From positions 1 through 32,003 of the forward strand of contig JANQNL010000174.1 of NCBI GenBank assembly GCA_028279585.1: DNA of 32,003 bases, read 5' to 3'. The notes beneath the pieces were generated by a model. It was not told the origin of the DNA, did not search any database, and worked only from the letters and a program-made list of their open reading frames with translations. The position numbers were made by a program, and so were the translations under genes. Shown here one piece after another: positions 1 to 7,971 of this stretch. How positions within the stretch are numbered: the stretch's first letter is position 1; every line of letters starts with the position of its first letter. Origin of the DNA: Thermoplasmatota archaeon (GTDB taxonomy: Archaea; Thermoplasmatota; Penumbrarchaeia; JANQNL01).

Positions 1-133
1 GCACCGAATAGTGTCATGAAACCCCCATTTTTAAGAATGCTAGCGTTATAACGAACTGGCATGGCCACCGGTCAAAAATTGCTGCCCAATTGCTGCCACA
101 TATAACAAAAACACTGCCAGACCCGCGAAAGCG

Positions 134-142
134 TTATATATA
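134..142 (+). promoter_or_regulatory. TATA box-like element upstream of structured leader and small ORF
   Basis: The motif TTATATATA lies here. An archaeal start site about 27 nt downstream would fall near position 165. That is just before the nested inverted repeat at 174-290, so the repeat would be transcribed as the leader of the small ORF at 295. The spacing is seen; promoter activity is inferred. Confidence 0.4.
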
Positions 143-173
143 CCACCCCCCAATGTTATCTATCGCAGGTTTT

Positions 174-290
174 TCGCCGAAAACGTGTCCAAGTAAACCG
201 AAGGACCCCACCGTCCTTCGGCAAAGGTTTATAGGCGAACGAATAAACCTTTGCCCTAAAGGGCTTACTTGGACACGTTTTGGGGGGCGA
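174..290. repeat. Nested, branched inverted-repeat element (17-bp outer stem)
   Basis: A perfect 17-bp inverted repeat pairs 180-196 with 265-281, and a 5-bp extension pairs 174-178 with 286-290. Inside are a 9-bp hairpin (198-206 with 213-221, 6-nt loop) and a 12-bp hairpin (221-232 with 243-254, 10-nt loop); the two share base 221. A 3-bp mini-hairpin with a TAAA loop lies at 254-263. As RNA this would be a multi-branched fold; as DNA a cruciform or a MITE-like unit with 17-bp ends. I see no target-site duplication. The 12-bp hairpin carries TATA-like runs on both strands. Bases 1-173 show no gene; a short tandem repeat of AATTGCTGCC lies around 78-98. Confidence 0.75.
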
Positions 291-294
291 CGTA

Positions 295-429
295 ATGACC
301 AAGATGCTGCTGGAAAAGACCGGGAACGTGTACTCCCTGTACAAACGTACGATGTATGTGTCCGAGTTCTACGATGAGAAGGCTCTAGAAGTCCCATCAC
401 CGAAGAAGTGGCCGGACAATAAAGATTGA
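295..429 (+). CDS. Small hypothetical protein (44 aa)
   Basis: An ATG at 295 opens a 44-codon frame ending with TGA at 427-429. It is highly charged, starts MTKMLLEKTG and ends with a Lys/Pro/Trp segment (KKWPDNKD); no family is recognised. Codon third positions are mostly G or C, as in the confident genes here. A G-run (282-287) sits about 7 nt upstream as a possible ribosome-binding site. A strong hairpin starts 18 nt after the stop. A TATA-like box, a structured leader and a terminator make this look like a one-gene transcription unit. It could instead be a degraded gene end. No membrane segment or metal motif is visible. Confidence 0.45.
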   Translation: MTKMLLEKTGNVYSLYKRTMYVSEFYDEKALEVPSPKKWPDNKD

Positions 430-447
430 TCGTGCCAAGTGCAGAAG

Positions 448-478
448 GGGCCGGATGTAAAGGGGCTACGTCCGGCCC
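448..478 (+). terminator. Hairpin terminator candidate after the 44-aa ORF
   Basis: GGGCCGGA (448-455) pairs with TCCGGCCC (471-478). The stem continues inward through T-G, G-C, T-A and A-T pairs to a 7-nt loop. It lies between the small ORF and the TATA box of the next gene, which suits transcript termination. The following T-tract is weak. Confidence 0.5.
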
Positions 479-496
479 GTTATCTCTTAAGTAGAT

Positions 497-503
497 TTTA
501 TAA
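497..503 (+). promoter_or_regulatory. TATA box for leaderless transcript of the GT-C-like gene
   Basis: TTTATAA is centred at 500, 26 nt before the ATG at 526. That spacing predicts a leaderless mRNA starting at this ATG. It argues against the in-frame upstream codons at 439 and 508. Confidence 0.55.
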
Positions 504-525
504 GGCAATGGGTGTTTCGAGCCAT

Positions 526-2724
526 ATGGACCTCATCACTCCTATTGTGCTGACCTTCTGGTTAGTGGTGTTGTTCATACTCCCACCCCTCCCCTTCGCT
601 ATGATAATGTTCCGAAGGGAGAGCATTGTGGCCCGAATAATGATCGCGAATGCACTGGGTTTGCTAACTGTCAGCTCTACAGGCTTCATCATGAGAGAGT
701 ACTTCACATACTCCCTGGTTGGCATCCTCGGGGTCCATATGGCAGTGTGCGCGGTCATGACCGCCATAGCACTGGCCCTTCAGTTCGGCCCCATCAAACC
801 AAAGGTCTTCACCGAGGTCAAAGTGTTCGAGCGGACCATTCTGTTCGACAAGGTCCTGACCTTTCCGACCGCAGTCCTCATTCTTGCGGTCGCTCTGGCC
901 ATCTACACTAGGCTTGAATTCCCACTCACTCATTTCTCCCTCAATGCGAACGACCCATACGTCCACCTTCAGGGACTGATTGCTGTTGAACAAGGCATCG
1001 ACAACAGCGTGCTATCAGAGGAATACCACCATGGATTCCACATGATCCTTCTGACCGTTTACAAGGTCAGTGGAGTAGAGATGTACGACATGTTCCGGTA
1101 CACTGGAGGCATTCTTGGCGTGTTCTCAGTCCTTTCCGTATATGGATTGGTAGCCTCTACGAGCAGGCGCGAAGTAGGTGCCATGTCCGCCCTGATGTTC
1201 GCTTCCTTCCCTTTGTTCGCCCGATGGTTCGCTTGGCAGACCCTGACCATGCCAGAGGTCATGGCGCTGACCGTGTTCCCGATCGCAATTCTTCTGGCAG
1301 TCCGTTTGGTCCGCCATATTCGAGAGGACATACCATCTGTGGCCTTGTACGCCGCTTGTCTAGTATTCATCATCCTCGCAATGATAACTCTCCATTGGCT
1401 GACCCTGGCTGCGACCATCTACGCCTGCGTCTTCATCCTTGTCATCTCCCCGCTCATCCTCCAAAAGCACCTCCTCACACCTAAGTCAGCATTCATAGGC
1501 GGTACGATTCTTGCCATCGGCATCGCCTGCTTCATTCTGTACAGGACCTATGATGGGAACATGCACGACTACGACGGCTTTGACGATTTCCTCATGGACA
1601 TGCTCAAACCTAAGCGCTTCGACATTACGCTTCCTAACGCTTTCGGAATGATCATGGTCCTCATCGCAGGTGTATCTGGCTTCATTCGAAAGCGCGGATC
1701 CCACATGCTCCTTGCAGGCTCCACACTATTCATCGGGGTTCTCCACATCACAGGCTGGCTCTATCCCTCTGGCATCCAGTACCGCGTAGGTTCCTTCTTC
1801 ACAGTCCTCGTGGCAGTCTGTCTGGGGATCATGGTCTATGAGTTCATGACCAAGGAGGGCCTGTACCTGCTCCTGGCCACAGCTGTCCGGAAGGTCAAGG
1901 AGGTCCCGTTCAAGTACATCGCCTATCTCCACTACAGCGTGGCCCTGGGGGGTGCTCTGGGCTATGGCGTGTGGGTCATCACAGGCAACATCCTTTTCTT
2001 CGCAGGGACCACCCTGGTGGTGACGACCATCATCTTCCTGGTGTCCAAGTGGGTCTTTTCCAAACGTTCACCGCTGTTCGGTGAGGACCTGTGGCAGGAA
2101 GAATTAGAACTAGATCTATACCTCGAAGACCTGAAACAGAAGAAGGATCCTCCAAAGAAAAAGAAGCAGACCCTGCCTAAGTCTCCCTGGCTGCGACCCC
2201 CAGACACGAACTTCAAGATCACGGACTTCAGGATCCTCGTTACCCTCCTGTTCGTCCTCATAGCAATCTTCCCCCCACCTATCGTTGCTGACGATTACTA
2301 CCAGTACGGCTACGATGGCGTAGCAGAAGCGGCCCTGATGATCAAGGACGACCACACAGGGTCCAACATCACGGTCTATCACCAAACGGTCATGATAAAC
2401 GTCGTCAGGGACCGCACCAGGGCCATCCTTTATCCAGATGGCAAGATAACTCCCCTAACGCAATTGATCAGGCATAACGCCTCCACCTTCATCCCAGGCC
2501 ATGACGACCGCCCAGACTGCTTCATCTTCATAGAAAAGGAACCCTTCCCCATCATCGAAGACTTCATCGCCAACGAAGGATACGAAGAGGACATCTATGA
2601 TGTCCGAACGCAGGCCCAGGAGGACGCGGTCGTCTGGATGGACACCTTCCTCTCACTACATCACGCTGAAGTATACTTCGAGGACGACGACATTATCGTC
2701 TACCATTATGTCCGTGGAGATTAA
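526..2724 (+). CDS. Polytopic membrane protein, GT-C glycosyltransferase-like (STT3-like loop)
   Basis: This 732-residue protein begins with hydrophobic helices, has about 12-13 membrane segments up to about residue 520, and a soluble C-terminal part with one further hydrophobic segment near residue 570. After the third helix lies NANDPYVHLQ (residues 140-149). It resembles the first outer loop of STT3/AglB-type oligosaccharyltransferases, where an Asp-Pro-Tyr/Trp motif binds metal. The STT3 signature WWDYG in the C-terminal domain is absent, so I call it a GT-C-like protein of unknown substrate, not AglB. A role in lipid-linked sugar transfer at the membrane is inferred. The ATG at 526 is chosen because the TATA box lies 26 nt upstream. 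The gene converges on the CcdA fusion, sharing 4 nt at the stop codons. Confidence 0.7.
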   Translation: MDLITPIVLTFWLVVLFILPPLPFAMIMFRRESIVARIMIANALGLLTVSSTGFIMREYFTYSLVGILGVHMAVCAVMTAIALALQFGPIKPKVFTEVKVFERTILFDKVLTFPTAVLILAVALAIYTRLEFPLTHFSLNANDPYVHLQGLIAVEQGIDNSVLSEEYHHGFHMILLTVYKVSGVEMYDMFRYTGGILGVFSVLSVYGLVASTSRREVGAMSALMFASFPLFARWFAWQTLTMPEVMALTVFPIAILLAVRLVRHIREDIPSVALYAACLVFIILAMITLHWLTLAATIYACVFILVISPLILQKHLLTPKSAFIGGTILAIGIACFILYRTYDGNMHDYDGFDDFLMDMLKPKRFDITLPNAFGMIMVLIAGVSGFIRKRGSHMLLAGSTLFIGVLHITGWLYPSGIQYRVGSFFTVLVAVCLGIMVYEFMTKEGLYLLLATAVRKVKEVPFKYIAYLHYSVALGGALGYGVWVITGNILFFAGTTLVVTTIIFLVSKWVFSKRSPLFGEDLWQEELELDLYLEDLKQKKDPPKKKKQTLPKSPWLRPPDTNFKITDFRILVTLLFVLIAIFPPPIVADDYYQYGYDGVAEAALMIKDDHTGSNITVYHQTVMINVVRDRTRAILYPDGKITPLTQLIRHNASTFIPGHDDRPDCFIFIEKEPFPIIEDFIANEGYEEDIYDVRTQAQEDAVVWMDTFLSLHHAEVYFEDDDIIVYHYVRGD

Positions 2725-4319
2725 CCGAACATCAAAGCGTCCAGCGGAAGCTCCACACCCAACACCTCGATGACTATCAGGAATATCCCACCGAGGATGA
2801 TGAGCACTCCCATGGCCTTCGTCAGATACTTGCCGATGGACAGGAGTACCGATGCCATCAGTCCTTTGGTCGTTCCTGCAAGTGCAGAAAGGATCAGCAG
2901 TGGCGTGCAGTAACCAAGGGCCAGGATGAACATGTAGATGCCACCGAAATACCATTGCATCCCACTAACGAACACGAACAGAAGGATAGGAGAGATCATA
3001 GAGATGAGGCACGGCGCCCATCCCAGTGCCAACAGGATACCCAGCAGGAACCCACCAACATGGGCCTGCCTCTGGGTGACCTTCATGGCGATGTTCCTTA
3101 ACTTATCGAATGTATCGGCAAATACCGATGAGGTACCCTCATCATCCTTGCCCATGGCCTTTTTGATCTTCAAAAAGATCGTTTTGTATGGAATGATGAT
3201 GTTGATACCGACCAGGATGAGGATGGCACCAGCGATGAAGAAGAATATCCCGGTCCTGGGAATGAGGTTACCAAAGGCTGCCAGAAGGCATCCCAGGATG
3301 AAGAACACAAGACCAATGCCTGCAAAGATGGCCCCGCCCACCGACAGTCCTCGCATGGACTCGCCAAGTACAGACACCGCACTTGGTCCATCGTCACCGC
3401 CCATCTGTTCAAGCCCCACGCTCTCTTTGGCCTCTAGTTCCCCCTCCTTCTCCTTTTCCGTGGCCTTGATGCTCTGGCCAATGACGTATGTGGTAAGAGA
3501 AACAAGGATGGTCAGCGCACAGGGCGTGGTAGCAATGAATATCCCAACGACAAAGAAGAAGATGAAGCTTCCAAAGGTCCCTGGGTTGAACTCGGTCTTC
3601 TCACCCTGGAACTTCTGACTGGCCTCCCCATCCTTTATCTCCTTGAGCTCCCCCATGAGCTGGTCGTCGGTAACGACATCACCATCAGTGTATCCATCCT
3701 TATCATAGGATGACAACTGATGCCCGCGGACTATGTTGAACTCAGGACTGATGATAAGGAATGTCGGGTTTGCCAGTGGTGGTTGATCGAACCCTCCACC
3801 TGTGAACGACGTCAGGAGGAACTCCATGTACTTGGACCCGATCTTCGTGTTGTTGAACTCCCTCTGGTTACTGTCATGCTTGAACGGGTCCACGATGAGA
3901 GGATGGGTGATGTTCATGCTTTCCATGTATGGTTCTATCTGTTGGCCAGACCCATTGTCATAGGCCATGTTGATGATGATAATGAACACTTCTTCCTCAG
4001 TGTAGTTCTCTCTGACCTTGTCAAGCAGTTGGATGGTATCGTGGATGGTCTCTCTACAATGATCACATGTATCCTCGTGTAGGAACATAAACTCTAAAAG
4101 GACGGTCTGGCCCTTGTAGTCGGAGAGTGTGATCTCCTCATTGTCGACCCAGGTCCTTCCGGTAAAATCGTAATCTTCAGCGCTAATGACTCCTTCCTGG
4201 GATTGCTGGTATGCGTAGAAGGTGAGTGCACCGCCAGCTCCAAGCAGCAGAGCTAGAAAGACCACAACTGCTACTGTTGCTATGATCGTCTCTCGTTCTG
4301 GCATGATATCCCGTTTCAC
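2721..4319 (-). CDS. Membrane thiol-redox protein: N-terminal thioredoxin-like domain fused to CcdA/DsbD
   Basis: The 532-residue product starts with a signal anchor (about residues 11-36). A thioredoxin-like domain follows with CDHC (Cys85 and Cys88), predicted outside the cell. The remainder is a CcdA/DsbD-type domain with about six helices. Both CcdA membrane cysteines are present, in TTPCALTIL and in LGWAPCLISM. Known CcdA proteins pass electrons from cytoplasmic thioredoxin to extracytoplasmic thiol acceptors; here the likely acceptor is fused to the same chain. A charged cytoplasmic loop interrupts the helices after the first CcdA cysteine. The GTG start (4317-4319) overlaps the preceding thioredoxin stop in GTGA, indicating translational coupling; an ATG at 4304 is the alternative. 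It is the third gene of the operon. Confidence 0.85.
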   Translation of the reverse strand: MKRDIMPERETIIATVAVVVFLALLLGAGGALTFYAYQQSQEGVISAEDYDFTGRTWVDNEEITLSDYKGQTVLLEFMFLHEDTCDHCRETIHDTIQLLDKVRENYTEEEVFIIIINMAYDNGSGQQIEPYMESMNITHPLIVDPFKHDSNQREFNNTKIGSKYMEFLLTSFTGGGFDQPPLANPTFLIISPEFNIVRGHQLSSYDKDGYTDGDVVTDDQLMGELKEIKDGEASQKFQGEKTEFNPGTFGSFIFFFVVGIFIATTPCALTILVSLTTYVIGQSIKATEKEKEGELEAKESVGLEQMGGDDGPSAVSVLGESMRGLSVGGAIFAGIGLVFFILGCLLAAFGNLIPRTGIFFFIAGAILILVGINIIIPYKTIFLKIKKAMGKDDEGTSSVFADTFDKLRNIAMKVTQRQAHVGGFLLGILLALGWAPCLISMISPILLFVFVSGMQWYFGGIYMFILALGYCTPLLILSALAGTTKGLMASVLLSIGKYLTKAMGVLIILGGIFLIVIEVLGVELPLDALMFG

Positions 4320-4555
4320 ATCCTGGCCTTGAGCCAGGTAAGCGCTTCGTTCTTTGTCGGAACCCTACCGACACAGACCTCTTCACCATCGATGACCACA
4401 GCTGGTGTCATCATAATGGCGTAGGTCAATATCTCGCGCATATCGGTAACCGCAGATATGTCGGCCTTAACCCCGAGCTCTGCTGCAGCTTCCTCTATGA
4501 CGTTCTTGGTGCGCGTGCACTTGGAACACGTTGGACCCAGTATCTCTATCTTCAT
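4316..4555 (-). CDS. Small CxxC thioredoxin-like protein (MTH895 / redox-active disulfide protein 2 family)
   Basis: This 79-residue cytoplasmic protein starts MKIEILGPTCSKC, with the redox pair Cys10 and Cys13. It also has the TPAVVIDG segment (cis-Pro loop and next strand) typical of small archaeal thioredoxins of the MTH895 type. The ATG at 4555 is chosen because homologues begin at this strand and GGGGTG lies a few bases upstream; the longer open frame upstream overlaps the lipoyl gene. It starts 16 nt after the lipoyl protein gene and overlaps the CcdA fusion by 4 nt. The arrangement suggests it carries electrons between the lipoyl protein and CcdA. The family assignment is firm; the partners are inferred. 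Confidence 0.87.
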   Translation of the reverse strand: MKIEILGPTCSKCTRTKNVIEEAAAELGVKADISAVTDMREILTYAIMMTPAVVIDGEEVCVGRVPTKNEALTWLKARM

Positions 4556-4571
4556 GTTGTAACACCCCGGA

Positions 4572-5078
4572 TCAGCAATCCTCGTCCAGTTTCCCTTCCT
4601 CGATGAGCTTCTGACGCGCCTCCTCCTTCTCCCTCGCAACTCTCTCAAGTGTGGCTGGCCACTCCACCTCGAGCATGGCAATGTAAGCAGCATGGTCCAT
4701 TGGTGGGTCATCGTCCGTAGCGATATGGATGATCCACCCCTGGTCATATGGCGATGCGTTCACGAGGGAAGGATTGTCCAACAGCTCCTTGTTGATGCCC
4801 GCGATCCTTCCCTTGACCGGAGAGCCAAGCGTGTTGACGGCCTTCATACCCTCAATGGCAACCACCGGGTCCTCCAAAGCGACCTCGTCCCCTTCCTTGA
4901 CCTCGAACGTTAGGTCTATGACGTCAAGGTAGAACCTCTGGATGTACGATGTGAGCCCTATCTTTAGGCCTCCATCCTCTTTACGGGCCCAGAAGTGCTT
5001 TTCGAAGTATCCGACGTCTGCTGGACAGATGGCTTTGTATCTGCCCATGAGGAAGAACGGGTGCTGTTGAGAGTCCAT
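4572..5078 (-). CDS. Lipoyl-carrier protein, GcvH-like with C-terminal extension
   Basis: This 168-residue protein contains a biotinyl/lipoyl hammerhead. The lipoylation site is Lys79 in VAIEGMKAVN, followed by SPVKGRI, as in glycine cleavage H proteins. Canonical H proteins have about 125-130 residues; this one has a Cys-containing N-terminus (YKAICPADV) and a charged helical C-terminal extension of about 35 residues. No P, T or L protein gene of the glycine cleavage system is in the window. Its neighbours are thioredoxin and CcdA, so the dithiolane may serve a thiol relay instead. The ATG at 5078 fits a TATA box at 5115-5123 with a short leader holding AAGGGA; a TTG at 5102 is the alternative. 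Confidence 0.82.
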   Translation of the reverse strand: MDSQQHPFFLMGRYKAICPADVGYFEKHFWARKEDGGLKIGLTSYIQRFYLDVIDLTFEVKEGDEVALEDPVVAIEGMKAVNTLGSPVKGRIAGINKELLDNPSLVNASPYDQGWIIHIATDDDPPMDHAAYIAMLEVEWPATLERVAREKEEARQKLIEEGKLDEDC

Positions 5079-5114
5079 ACTATCCCTTGCCAGCTTACTC
5101 AAGATTGGTTTTCA

Positions 5115-5123
5115 TTTAATAAA
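5115..5123 (-). promoter_or_regulatory. TATA box for the lipoyl/thioredoxin/CcdA operon
   Basis: On the minus strand TTTATTAAA is centred near 5119, predicting a start near 5092 and a leader of about 14 nt before ATG 5078. It lies back to back with the RNase Z promoter at 5177-5184. Confidence 0.5.
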
Positions 5124-5176
5124 CGTTTGGCCTCAGAATTCAATAATGGCGCTTTACGGAAAAATTGTACACTGGG

Positions 5177-5184
5177 TATATAAA
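5177..5184 (+). promoter_or_regulatory. TATA box for RNase Z
   Basis: TATATAAA is centred near 5180, predicting a transcript start near 5207. This leaves about 29 nt to ATG 5236 or about 8 nt to the in-frame GTG at 5215. Confidence 0.55.
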
Positions 5185-5235
5185 CAAACAAGATGGGAAG
5201 AAAATCATTTATGAGTGAAGCCGCTATCGATGCCC

Positions 5236-6147
5236 ATGGAGCTCATATTCCTGGGAACTGGAGCGTCCTTTCCGACAAAGGAGAGGAACGTTTCTTCCAT
5301 GGCAGTAAGGCTTGGTGGTGAAGTGGTACTCTTCGATTGTGGAGAGGGCACTCAGCGCCAGCTTGCCTTTTCCAGTGTGAGCTTCATGAAGATCTCCCAC
5401 ATCTTCATCACCCATTACCACGGGGACCACTTCCTGGGCCTGCCAGGCCTCATCCAGACCATGGGTCTGAACGAACGAAAGCACGACCTCCACATCTACG
5501 GGACCAAAGGGACCGAGGAGTACCTGGAGGGCTTCCTTGGAACAGGTAACGGGAACCGAGAGTACAACCTCTACTTGCATGATCTGGAACCTGGCGATGT
5601 CGTTGAGACAGATACCTTCACTGTGAAGACAGTAGAAGCGAACCACGGCTATCCAGCACTCTGCTACAGCCTCCAGGAACCAGGCAAGCGTGGAAAGTTC
5701 AACAGGGCAAAGGCGGTCGAGCTCGGAGTTCCAGCCGGACGACTGTTCAAAAAGCTCATCGCAGGAGAAAACGTCGAGGTCAATGGTAAAGTGGTCACAC
5801 CAGACGAGGTCATGGGGCCACCCAGACAGGGTCTGAAGATGGTGTTCACAGGCGATACAGCTCCCTTTGACGGATTGGTCGAGCTCAGCCAGGACGCAGA
5901 TGTCCTCGTGCATGAGGCAACCTTCGCTGACGATACAAGCGACAAAGCGAACTCGTTCGGCCACAGCACAAGCCGCGATGCAGCGACTACGGCAAAGGAT
6001 GCCAACGCCAAACGCCTGATCCTCACCCACATCTCACCCAGGTACAAGGAAGAAGGTAGATTGGAAGCTCTACTTTCTGAGGCAAAAGAGGTGTTCGAGA
6101 ACGTAGAGGTCGCGTTCGACCTGGACAGCTTCACGATAACAAGGTAG
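5236..6147 (+). CDS. rnz: Ribonuclease Z (tRNA 3' endonuclease)
   Basis: This 303-residue metallo-beta-lactamase-fold protein starts MELIFLGTGA, as known RNase Z proteins do. The zinc motif HYHGDH is at residues 60-65, matching the position in the E. coli enzyme. Also present are PTKERN (13-18) near the N-terminus, FTGDTAPFDGL (later zinc Asp), LVHEATF, and LTHISPRY near the C-terminus with the final His. The family cleaves pre-tRNA 3' trailers. ATG 5236 is chosen by family alignment; in-frame GTG 5215 and ATG 5230 are possible. The gene ends 1 nt before the converging beta-helix gene, leaving no room for a separate terminator. Its stop is TAG. Confidence 0.95.
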   Translation: MELIFLGTGASFPTKERNVSSMAVRLGGEVVLFDCGEGTQRQLAFSSVSFMKISHIFITHYHGDHFLGLPGLIQTMGLNERKHDLHIYGTKGTEEYLEGFLGTGNGNREYNLYLHDLEPGDVVETDTFTVKTVEANHGYPALCYSLQEPGKRGKFNRAKAVELGVPAGRLFKKLIAGENVEVNGKVVTPDEVMGPPRQGLKMVFTGDTAPFDGLVELSQDADVLVHEATFADDTSDKANSFGHSTSRDAATTAKDANAKRLILTHISPRYKEEGRLEALLSEAKEVFENVEVAFDLDSFTITR

Positions 6148-6148
6148 G

Positions 6149-7855
6149 TCAACGGCCTTTCTTCTTTCTCTTCTTCTTCTCGATGTGGATCCTTATTGCG
6201 TTCTCTTCTCTCTTCTGGAACTGCTCTCTGTTCGATTCCTGGTAAGGTCTCCTGACGATGAGCCTTTCCATTGCGATAAGGGCGGCCGTTGATGCTATCA
6301 CAGCTGCAAGACCTGCTGGGAGGCAAATGAACAACCCACCAGCGGCTTCTAGCTCGGACTGGTCCTCCACATCGACTCCATTGTCAGAATACGTGTTGTT
6401 CCCTATCACTGGATCGGAGTCGCCCATGTAGGAAACAGCAATGCTCGAGGTCTCTGTGAACGTGTTATTGTAGATGGTTGGGTTGGAGTTTTCGAACGCT
6501 ACCCCGTAGTCGTTGTCCAGGAACACGTTGTTGACGATAACTGGGTTCGACCCATCGAAGATGGTGATGGCCCACATGCACCTGTAGAAGATACATCCAT
6601 CAATGGTCGGGTCGCCCCTCTGCAGCTCTATCCCGTCGTCCCCGATCTCTGTAATGGTGGTGTTGACGATCGTCGGGGCACAGTCGTAGATCAGGAGCCC
6701 GTTCACCGCGCAGTCGGATACCCTCGAATCGGAGATAGTGACGTTGCTTGAGTAGATCTCCAACCCACCATCTCCATTGAGCCTTGTATCCACACCCCAG
6801 ACCCTGGAGATATTGCATCTCTGGATAAGTGCGGACCCATGGACCTCGAACTTGTATCCCCTCTCATGGTCCGAGGTAAGCGTGGTATCCACCATCTCCA
6901 ACCTTCCACCTTCTGCTACCCATATGCTAAGCTCTCCGGCCTCGTCCGCGGCCATAGTGATGTCGCAGTTGACGAACCTGACGGTCTGACCAGCATCCAC
7001 AACGATGTTTCCATCTACGGTCAATGCCTGGTCCGTGTATACATCCCCCAGAAGCCAGCTGTCCGATGGTCTGCCATCCTTCATGATATCGGTCGCTGTT
7101 GGGGGAAGAAGCATTGCCGCGGCAAACCCACCGCCCATGACCATGAGGGCCGCAACACCGAATGCAATGATGACCGGGAAGTCCATGCCCTTTGGCAACC
7201 CCATGGTCCTTGCCTGGAACACAAGCCTAAGACCCACCAGGGTGAACACTGGCATGAAGATAGCAGGGAACACCATGGCAGCCAGCATGAAGTATGATTC
7301 AGGCCCTAAGGTCCCGTTGTTCGGGATGAGCCAGTATGCCAGATAGAAGCTTGTGAAACTGGCGACCACGAAGGCCACACCATATGAGACGAACTTGATG
7401 AGCCTGAACCGCTGCATTCCGTACGAGCCAGACTCGAAGTCCGGCTCATCGTTGCTTGCGTCTCTGAGTCTCTGCTCGACCTTTGGGATGAGCTCATCCA
7501 CTCCCTCTCCAGCTCTTCGGATGCTTACCCTGTGACCCCACCTGACAAGGAAGGTGTAAAGGTACCCTTGAGTTGCAGACTGGGTCGAGAAGACCTCGAT
7601 GATGTCCACCCACTTGACGAACACATCGTGTGTGTATGGCATGGGCCTGTACGAGATACCTTTGTCGAACACTCTGACAGGAACGTTCAGCATATAGCCA
7701 GATATCAGGTGGGAGGTACGAAGCCCCATGGCAATGGCCACGCCGAACATGATCATGACGCCAATGAAATAATAACCTTCATCCCAACCTCTGAACCAGT
7801 ACAAGAACATGGCCACACAGGCCAAGGCCACACAAAGAAGACCAAGGACGAGCAT
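6149..7855 (-). CDS. Membrane protein with parallel beta-helix (NosD-like) domain
   Basis: The product from the first ATG has 568 residues. Membrane helices lie near residues 1-20, 28-48, 155-175, 190-212 and 226-252. An extracellular right-handed beta-helix spans about 262-495 with repeated GDDGIEL, NNVFLDN and NNTFTE-like turns. One more helix (about 505-527) and a Lys/Arg-rich cytoplasmic tail follow. Such helices bind or cleave polysaccharides or act as surface scaffolds; no catalytic motif is evident. Coding-like sequence continues upstream of the ATG in the same frame to about 8032 without ATG, GTG or TTG, so the N-terminus is uncertain (see findings). It is the last gene of the helicase/phosphatase cluster. 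Confidence 0.75.
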   Translation of the reverse strand: MLVLGLLCVALACVAMFLYWFRGWDEGYYFIGVMIMFGVAIAMGLRTSHLISGYMLNVPVRVFDKGISYRPMPYTHDVFVKWVDIIEVFSTQSATQGYLYTFLVRWGHRVSIRRAGEGVDELIPKVEQRLRDASNDEPDFESGSYGMQRFRLIKFVSYGVAFVVASFTSFYLAYWLIPNNGTLGPESYFMLAAMVFPAIFMPVFTLVGLRLVFQARTMGLPKGMDFPVIIAFGVAALMVMGGGFAAAMLLPPTATDIMKDGRPSDSWLLGDVYTDQALTVDGNIVVDAGQTVRFVNCDITMAADEAGELSIWVAEGGRLEMVDTTLTSDHERGYKFEVHGSALIQRCNISRVWGVDTRLNGDGGLEIYSSNVTISDSRVSDCAVNGLLIYDCAPTIVNTTITEIGDDGIELQRGDPTIDGCIFYRCMWAITIFDGSNPVIVNNVFLDNDYGVAFENSNPTIYNNTFTETSSIAVSYMGDSDPVIGNNTYSDNGVDVEDQSELEAAGGLFICLPAGLAAVIASTAALIAMERLIVRRPYQESNREQFQKREENAIRIHIEKKKRKKKGR

Positions 7856-7971
7856 CTGGGGGACGGCGCCCTCCCTCTTGAGCTTCAGGTCTGAAGCTGA
7901 TTCTTCGTAGAGGAGCTCTCCCCAGGCTGGGTCGGTCCGGAGCTTTATCCGGTTGGAGCCAGCATCACTGT

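Noticed and set aside
90..508. Open frames on both strands across the first 500 bases
   Set aside because: They run through the inverted repeats and lack host-like codon bias; only the 295-429 frame has supporting signals.
526..2724. Assignment as AglB oligosaccharyltransferase
   Set aside because: The DP-Y loop fits, but the WWDYG signature and typical C-terminal domain are not found.
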